DNA of 64,000 nt from Symbiodinium natans (taxonomy: Eukaryota; Sar; Dinophyceae; Suessiales; Symbiodiniaceae). This document shows, in pieces, positions 56,669 through 64,000 of this stretch (the first letter of the stretch is position 1; each line of letters begins with the position of its first letter). The translations under genes and the position numbers were made by a program. The stretch lies in NCBI GenBank assembly GCA_905221605.1, contig CAJNDS010002233.1:418501-482500 (forward strand). The letters are read 5' to 3'. The notes beneath the pieces were generated by a model. It had not been told where the DNA came from. It did not search any database and saw only the letters and a list, made by a program, of their open reading frames with translations.

Positions 56669-58053
56669 CAGATGTTGGTTTCCTGCCTTGGCCTGGCACC
56701 GAAGTCGGAGCAGGAACATGCCACAATTTGCCAGATGCGAACGATTCAGGCAGCAAGTGCACAGCAATTGTGTCAGATTGACCCTGGCGCCACCCTGGAA
56801 CCTGACCAGCTTGTAGTTCCTGCTCAAAGCATGGCATGCCTCGAGCGAACAGTAGCACAGCAGTTGCATTGCACGCGAAGCACGTGAATCTTCTGCATAG
56901 GTCTGCATCCTGTCTCACACAGGTTCTGCAGGGGCCTGGCTCGCTTGTGTAAGCACCACAACAGTCAGAAGCATTCATTTTTCGATAACTTGCCCGCCGG
57001 CCTCCTCTTCCATGAGCACAGATGGCCAGGCCGCAGTGATATTTCGCAGCTGTGTACCTGTAGCAAGCTGCCGTGCTGGTGTTGCCTGCATTATCCTGCA
57101 CGTAGTGTCTCCATTGCACTGCTCTGTAAAACTGTATACGCCGTTCTACCGTCTTCACAATTCAACGGGCGGCTTGCGTCTCGCTCATGACATCGTTTCT
57201 TTAGGCCTGGGCCAATTGGAGCTGGCCAAGGCCCTACGGTGCAAAAAGCACGTGGAGACCCTGAAGCTCGCCAGCATCATATCCTAAGGTTCACATGCGT
57301 TCAAGAGTTGAGGTCTGATGGATATGGGTGGCTGTCGCCTCAGCAGCAACCAGAGTTGACAGCTCGCTGGCCAGTGGACTGTGGAGTAGCTGCCAGAGGC
57401 TCAAGACTCGATTAGCGCATGCTCGAGCAGCTATTCATCAAGCATTTTATCCCAAAATCAAGTATTCCTCACGTTAGTTGAAAAGCAGCCAAGCCAAAAA
57501 GAATAGGAGTCGTCGCATATTGTACAGTAGGCCATCATCACCCATTGTCCGCACCCAATGCTGCAGCTATGCCCCCCAAAGCGTGCCTTGGCATTGATGA
57601 GGTCGTGATTCAAAGAAGGGTTCACGGCCAAATGAAGCCTTCCAAACCCTGTCCTTGTAAGCGCCGTCGCGGATTCCGCTGTCGCAGCCAGGTTCTTCAA
57701 GGGTGTCGTCTTTGCGCTGTCAGGCTGGGTTGTTGCGAGCCGGTAGCAGCATGGGCCCAAGTTGGGACTTGGCAGGAAAGCTGGCTCAGACGCAGAAGGC
57801 TCGCAGAACTCATGGGTTGATGTCGGTGGGTTCCAAAGCTCTCTCCGTGTGCAGGCATATGAGGACCTGATTCGTCGCCACGGCGGAGAGGTGTTCAACC
57901 TGCAACATCCAGGTGCCAAACGTATTTCGCATCGGCGTACATGGCGCAGCAGGTTTCCTCTACCGTGACGGCGTCTGTGCAGTTCCTGATCTCTACAGAT
58001 GAGGACGTGAAGGCGATGGGATGCACAAGGCATTTGTGCAGAACAATTGCGTA

Positions 58054-58102
58054 TATACATATCTATCTGTTTATCTATCTATCTATCTGTCTATCTATCT
58101 GT
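58054..58102. repeat. (TATC)n microsatellite
   Basis: TATCTATCTGTTTATC then repeated TATC with TGTC variants, followed by T-rich sequence to 58141. Confidence 0.88.
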
Positions 58103-59104
58103 GTTTTTTGATTTGATTTTTTTTCTTCTTCTGTTTTTTTTGCGCATCTCAGAGTTGGAGCCGCGGAGCCCATACGAGCCCATGCGTCCAGGCCAATACG
58201 CACAAAGTGGCTCTGGCCAAGGGGCGGGGGACACCGATTTTACAAGAAGGCCACGTGGCTACGCATCCCTTCCCATGGCATCCCCTTTGCAGATTTGTTA
58301 CGGACTCTGACCTCTGAATGTTACAGTCTGTGGAAGAGGCAAGGGAATGGGAGTTCATGGGGTTCATCCTGAAGTCTCTCGTCAGGCTACTTGGGATGCT
58401 GCTTTGCAGCAAAGTCGCTGCTGGATCATGCCGCCTTTCTCATCAAGGCCTCCGTCACTCCGTTTCGGCTCGTCTCTTGATGCTTCTCGAAGCTGGAAGG
58501 AAGTGGAGACAAAGGGGGAGAAGAAAAGGGAATCCGAGGCGGGGGAACGCTGTCATGGCGTTGAAGATGCATGGCTACGGCAGGCGCCGGCGTCGGCTTC
58601 CAGCCCATCCAAGAAACCCAAGACCGCGAAGACCAAGGCCGGCAGCAATCGGCTTACGAATTCCCATTGTGGCTTCGGCCCGCCCAGGAGCCAGCCGAGG
58701 GGAAGGCCTCAGCAGCTACCTCTGCGACGCCCGCTCCTTTTGCAACGACAGACTCCGGGCCGCACGTTCCTTCTCTAAACGGCTTTGGACTTGCCCGCAG
58801 CTACGCGTTTCCCAAATCAGTGTATAGCAAGATGCATGGGAGGACGTTCAATCCGAAGGCAGCAATGGCAGCAAGCTCGAAACAAATCTTTCCAACCAGC
58901 ACCGCGATCCCCACAGCATGCATATGTATGCTTGCACCCCACGGGAAAGTGAAAGTGCAGGTTTTGAAGCAGCACGCATAGGAAGCGGTGTGAGGCCGGA
59001 GGAGAGGATGGAACACTTGACCATGCAACGCAGGGGTGTGCTGCAAGAATCGGGTAATTAGCGCGCCAAGCACAAGCTCAGACACAATGTGCCTCTGTCA
59101 AGCA

Positions 59105-59174
59105 ATCTGGACTCCAAAGCAGGTAAGCTGTTCCACAGCATCTGGACTCCAAAGCAGGTAAGCTGTTCCACAGC
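59105..59174 (+). repeat. Exact 35-bp duplication carrying a splice donor
   Basis: 59105-59139 and 59140-59174 are identical. Each contains AAAGCAG-GTAAGC, a consensus exon end plus donor, and ends TTCCACAGC, a possible acceptor. Confidence 0.93.
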
Positions 59175-60736
59175 TTTGCATATTCAGAAGTCCAATCGAA
59201 GGAAACCCCCGTCATTGCCAAGAGTGGCCTGGCAGGCGGAAGAGACGTGCCATGAACATGTGCCACTACCAACGCAACGCCTCCATACCTGCGGTCAGGC
59301 AAAGCTGCCGTCGTCCAAGAGGTGGCAAAGACACTTGAGTTCATGCAGCTCACGCAAGACCCCGCAGACCCCAGTGTGCATTGAGCCGACAGACCTGGGC
59401 GAGCGCAAGCGTTGGCAATTGAGGAAGGGATTGATGATGAAGGGCACCCTGACATGGAATGTGGCTCTCAGCTGAGTGCTTCTGCGTATTGCCCGAAGCC
59501 GCTGTGCCGCATGTCATTGGGTCGAGGAGCTGGTGCTGAACGATCCGGCCAAGGCCTGGGATGTTATTGGAAGGGTTTCGAAGCTACAGGGAACTTCGAG
59601 TCATGGTCCAGTGCAGGAGAGTGCAGGTCTATGCCTTATGCAGAGCAGGTAGGTTGAAGCGCCGCCCTTGAGGCCACTGACAAGTACTACAACATGCCCT
59701 GTTCTCGGCCATTTATTCATGAGGTTGCCAGGCATGTTCAAAAGATGCTGGTGTGGAAGGCAACTCTTGGCAAGCACAGATGGCTCTGAATTCTGGGCGG
59801 TGCAGCACTGGGGTTGGACCGGCCTGGATGGTCGGGCCGCCTGTCTTTATGGTGGCATCCGCCATGCCTAGGGGTAACGCCGTTTTTCGCGTCCCGGGAG
59901 GCCGTGTGCACATTGATGGCCCGTTCACGGAGCTCCATGCTGCCAAGGCAGTCTTTCGGAGGCCTGGGCATGCAATGGCCAGAATCCTGAAGACACAAAC
60001 GTGTTTTTTACGCGCTTGCGCGCGCCGCCTCGACAGCCGGGCCGGCCCAATGCGGGGACCAGGGCAGAGGGTCCCCCAAAACGTTCTTTTGGGCGGACGA
60101 AAGTGAAGAGGGGAACGAGATCCAGGTCTAGACGCCTCTTCCGGAAGCCGAGGCAAATTAAATTGGGGTTTTGCTTGAGGAAGTACCGCCAGAAGACAGG
60201 CACCTTGACAAGTGACAGTGCCGGTCATGGCTGTCAGCTGAACTTAACAGACCTTCTCTGGTCCACCCGAGGAAATGTCTGGGGGCAGCTTGGAATGACC
60301 TTCGAGGAGCTGCCGGGCAAGTACAGGCCACTTGCCTCTGCTTCGAAAGTCCTTGCCGGTTGTCCCCGGACTTCCGTTCCATGCCACGCACGAATCGAGG
60401 TTGGTGAACCTGGAGCCAGGTTCTGGCGATTCGAAGGGAAGGCCCGGCCCCAATTTGCCGAGTACTGCCACTGCCATGCCGAGCGCTGTTTTCAGAGATG
60501 CAAAGGTGGCAGTTCTACATGCACAACGCCATCGATGGTAAGGCAGCGCACACGCCATTGTGTCACAGCATGAATACGAACTGAAGGGATGTATCGCGCA
60601 CCCTCCTCTTGATTTGTGCCATTTTGCCCATGTGGCAAGCCCTCGACCAGCTGGACCAGTGTATATATGAAAGTGCTAGAATGTAGTCGTAGATGATGTC
60701 AATAATATAAACAGTTCAGTCCGTGTGGCATTGCAG

Positions 60737-61195
60737 GAGGTTGGGTGGTATGACTACGATGATGCAGCCGCTGAGAGGTTGGAGAAATACTGGCGTCAGT
60801 TCTGCAGCTTGGCCGCAGGGTAGTATGCCATATACTTAACGACGAATGGCGGGTGCTTTTTGCATTGGTTCAATCATTCCTTGTTTCGCTACTGGCTTCT
60901 AGGCGACCACCCTGACCTGAAGTTGGGAGTGCGCGTGGCTCCTGTCTCAGCACGACTTTGGCTGTCGGCAAAATGCGTAGCAAGAACGTGTGCAACACCT
61001 GTCAGACACTGTGAGGTTCACAGCGACTACTTTGCGTACGAGATCAACTTCAACGAGCTGTGGCAAACAAACATCAAGACAGGCGCCTTGGACATCGAGA
61101 AGTGATCGAGCTACAATGCAGACTCTGCAGGAACTCGTCGGGCGATCCGGCGATTCGTGGACGGAGAGGCTGTGGCCATGGTAGCCATGCCTGTA
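60737..61195 (+). CDS. WWE-domain gene (three exons visible)
   Basis: Exon 60737-60819 encodes EVGWYDYDDAAAERLEKYWR and QFCSLAAG. An intron from a GT donor at 60820 to CACAG (61023) leads to exon 61024-61082: DYFAYEINFNELWQTNIKT. A 48-nt GC-AG intron (61083-61130) leads to GTRRAIRRFVDGEA. Joined, this is a WWE domain: W..YdD, then Y.I.F..L.Q.N..TG..R.IRR. WWE domains bind iso-ADP-ribose in poly-ADP-ribose and occur in PARPs and in RNF146/HUWE1-type ubiquitin ligases; no catalytic partner domain was identified nearby. Upstream and downstream exons not resolved. Confidence 0.66.
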
Positions 61196-61199
61196 CGAC

Positions 61200-64000
61200 C
61201 CAAACATCTGCTGGCAGCAAGATGCAGCAAGCACAGGATGACTATCTACCGACAGGTTCCGGCGGACATGCCTCCGCACAAAATTCCTGAGCCTGCAGAA
61301 CCTGCCAAGCCTCCAGTTGCTTGGCAAATCTTCGTGCTGCACCTCCAGCTGACCTCCTGGTGCATTCAAGGATGTGAAGGACAGCGAGGACGAGGATTCT
61401 GCATATGGGTGTGCGCATGAAGGTGCATTGCGCTGAAGGTGAGCAAGCCGGCAGAATTGCTTTTCAAGCCCAGCGTGTGGACATGGCGCAGCATGCTATG
61501 CAATATGTGTAATGGTTCTGGGCCTTACGGAGATATTTTTCGGACCCCAGGCTCTTAGACGTTAAGTTTCTGTGGGATCCACTGCCACATTTGTGATCGC
61601 CGAAGTACTCCCTGGGCCATGGCGATGGCATGCTTCTCGGCTGCACATTTGGCTTATACGTCCAAGCCGTGCTTGCGAGTGTCACGTGCGCAGTTTTGTG
61701 CAGTTCAGGTAAAGACAGTAGACAATCGCCGAAAGCGAAACCAAGCTGCTGCTTCTGGCGCAGACCTGCGGCCGATGCTTGGCGGCACCTGAACTTACGC
61801 CGTTTAGGTTTGCGTGTGTCCTGGCAGGTTGCAGAAGCCGCCTGAAGCATGTCAATCCAAGGCGAGCTGTGACAGCGACTGCGGCTCTGACCAGGAACTG
61901 CCAGCTGATCTTGGGCATCTTGATGATCCGATGCCAATCGATAAAGTGTGCGGCTTGCGGTGGGTCTTCGTACCCACCGATTAGAGTCAATCTTTCCAAC
62001 CAGTGCACATGGTGAGCTGTCAAGCATTCAAGATGCATCAGAAAGCGGTTGTATAGCTGCGGCACGTGGTGCAGGGCGTGGGTGATGAACTGAGCACATC
62101 AGTGAGCAGCATGAAGCTTGGCAGTGTGACCTGAGAAGCTGGGGAACTGCTGTGCTCACATCAGCTCACCTTTTCCCTCTTTTCCTGCTTTGCCATTCTG
62201 AAGGCTCAAGTGTCCGGAGGGCATGACTTCTCATGCAGTATGAGATGGTTTCCCAATTTGCCTTCACCTCTTCGCGGTGGCGAAGTTCGACATGTCATGT
62301 TTCATTGTGATGCTTTTGGGAAGCTGAGCAAACGTGGTGGTTGCGCACTCAGGATGAACAGCTCGGAGACAGACAGCACTCAAGCTACACTCGCAACTGC
62401 TGCTGCTTCGGATTCAGCTCATTCCTTACAGTCTGTGAGCCTTGGCGGCCATTCTGCTTCTCTCGTAGATAAGAAGTCGCGTAGTTAAGAAGTCTTTGCC
62501 CCTTTGCCGGCGTCCATGACACGCCATGTGGAAACTAAGGGAGAACTTGCTCAACGATGTGCCCAATGAGATTCAACCCAGAATGAAGTCTGGACTCCCC
62601 CAGGACTCAGAAGACCCAGAGGCTGAACAGCATGGAGCTTCTTGCTGCGCAGTCAAAATGCATGCAGCTCTTTTTTTGGGCCCCTTGCTCCTCAAGCTCC
62701 AGGCGCTGACCCTGTCCGGAGACTGGAGCGCTGGCGCAAGCATGTTCACATGGCCCAACATACAGCAGCCCGGCATCGTCTGGATGTGCCTGGCAGCTTC
62801 AGCTTCGTAAGAATTCGTCTTGTCAAGGCTGCAGGCGGCCAGCAGCTTCGTCAGTGCAAGCCTCGTCAAGCGCGAGCTAGCCGATGACCCAGCCACTATA
62901 GTCAGGTGCCTTGGCATCAGCAACAGTTAAACAGCTAAGCTAGTCCGTGATGAAAAGCTTCGAAGCATGTTCAACGGATTCTTGGCTTAGCACTAGCCAT
63001 GCCCTGAAATTTCCGGACACAGCTGAGGATCTATCGAGAAATGGGAGTTGCATGCAGGACAGGTACAGAGTGCGAGAGATTCTTCCAGGGCACCTCCGAT
63101 TCTGTCTTCGCCAGGACCGGGCCGCATGTGGCCGTGTGGCTCGGATTCGGGCCGGCGTGGTTGCTGTGCTTTTGTCAACATGCTGACAACAAAGCGCTGC
63201 AAGAATGCTTCGCTCAAGGCAGGGCACAGAGAGCGCAACACAAGGCAAAGAGGTACAGAGCCCTAGCAGGAGATGTGCTATCTTCTCGGCTGAAGTTTGC
63301 CGTCCGCCCGGTGAAGGCATGTCTGCAAGCATTCTTGGGATGCTCAGCACGAGTTGCCGAACCACCCTGGAGATTGGATCAGGTACCTCTACCTGTTCCT
63401 GCCAAGTCGCCCAAGGATGCTGAATTCATCGGCCCCTACTTTGGAAGCGGTGCCTGTGTTGACGCCTGTCAGAAGCTGATATGCAGCACTTCCCACACTA
63501 CCCCCCCCCACCCGACCCCACACACCACACACACATGTCACCCTCTGAAGGGTACATTGGCCGGGCACCGAGGATGAGCCACAGATGCTGGGAGACGTGC
63601 CCGTGTACAGCGTTCGCATCCCGACAGCACAGAGCAGGAGATCGTGACTACATGGCTGTTGCTGTGACGGTGCCGCTCCCTGCTACGATTCTGCAGGTGT
63701 TGACCTGTACTCCAACTGGGTAGTCAAGATGGCACTTCAACTCATTGGCTTTCAGACAGGGAACTGCCTCTTGGTGGAATGTTTACACATTCACAGTAAC
63801 GAACAACACCTGTCTCACATCTTCCTGCAAGCCCGAGGCATCGAGCTACTTCTTCTCGACTGGCCGCAGCGGGCTGTGATGGCCGGCTTCAGGCCTCGCC
63901 GTGCGCATGGCTGTGGCTGTTGTTACCGGTTGTTCTGCTCTTTCATCGGCTTTGTGACTTCGGCGTCATGCAGCACGGAGGCTTACCATAACCGCAACCT
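61200..64000. other. No recognised gene
   Basis: Plus frames continue the style of exonic DNA (for example 62210-62488, Ser/Ala-rich; 63390-63480, PLPVPAKSPKDAEFIGPYFG). They may be later exons of the WWE gene, but no domain is recognised. A C/A-rich run lies at 63500-63540. The sequence ends with an open plus frame. Confidence 0.4.

Larger units (their letters stand above)
56670..60730. other. Mostly unassigned, exon-like frames
   Basis: Possible exons on +: near 57858 (AYEDLIRRHGGEVF), 58347-58778 (KEVETKGEKKRESEAGERC, Lys/Glu-rich with KKPKTAKTKAG), 59420-59520 (AIEEGIDDEGHPDMECGSQL). No family is assigned to any. Contains a TATC microsatellite and a 35-bp duplication. Confidence 0.4.

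Noticed and set aside
57850-57950. BRCT-like segment (AYEDLIRRHGGEVF)
   Set aside because: Only the 'I..HGG.V' helix-turn is visible; no conserved Trp helix or second half could be found.
60616-60640. GTGCCATTTTGCCCATGTGGCAAG, resembling a spliced-leader relic
   Set aside because: Matches only the CCATTTTG core and final CAAG with interruptions; not convincing.
60903-61020. Frame GDHPDLKLGVRVAPVSARLW as an additional WWE-gene exon
   Set aside because: Skipping it joins the two WWE halves in frame; including it adds a stop in the required phase. It may still be an alternative exon.

Overview
The window looks like nuclear DNA of a dinoflagellate, most like the symbiodiniacean/suessialean type. 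The evidence is direct: exons that can be joined only by assuming GC-AG or GA-AG introns as well as GT-AG ones; many degenerate CCCTAAA/TTTAGGG telomere-type tracts; a GC-rich non-LTR retroelement with an R2-like C-terminal endonuclease, of a kind I recall as common in these genomes; an intronless conserved eukaryotic gene (SNF8/VPS22); and almost all convincing genes on the + strand, as expected for unidirectional dinoflagellate gene blocks. No bacterial operon, rRNA, tRNA or CRISPR signal was found.

Layout. 0-4.2 kb: repeats only, including a self-complementary GACGACGG minisatellite foldback and telomere-like tracts. 4.2-7.7 kb: a multi-exon gene for a TIR-like, multi-membrane-span protein, with a (TAG)90 microsatellite in one intron. 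7.7-16 kb: mostly unassigned, with a palindromic repeat at 8.1 kb, a Q/N/H-rich minus-strand ORF at 10.1-10.6 kb and a clean 99-bp MITE with 8-bp target duplication at 15.56 kb. 16.3-19.3 kb: broken retroelement pieces followed by a coiled-coil coding stretch. 21.07-24.05 kb: a satellite of about 30 copies of a ~103-bp unit carrying an internal hairpin. 25.6-30.6 kb: a stack of decayed retroelements (R2-like copies, and a LINE whose middle third is inverted).

33.6 kb onward is the gene-bearing part, all on +: SNF8/VPS22 (33.62-34.37), unrecognised exons (36.7-37.3), a small beta-trefoil/fascin-like repeat protein (40.03-41.26), a disordered Ala/Lys-rich protein (43.4-44.3), a J-domain protein (47.0-49.9) whose 2.1-kb intron holds a separate ~1.5-kb coding stretch, unrecognised genes (50.4-53.6), a six-bladed Kelch propeller protein (55.5-56.7) and a WWE-domain gene (60.7-61.2). 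These are ordinary cellular functions (membrane trafficking, chaperone recruitment, protein scaffolding, possible ADP-ribose/ubiquitin signalling), and nothing indicates that they form a pathway together.

The most unusual signals are the internally inverted LINE, the gene inside the J-domain intron, the very short non-canonical introns, and several palindromic repeat structures. All gene models were made by eye from frame and splice-site continuity, without transcript support; exact exon edges are provisional unless stated.
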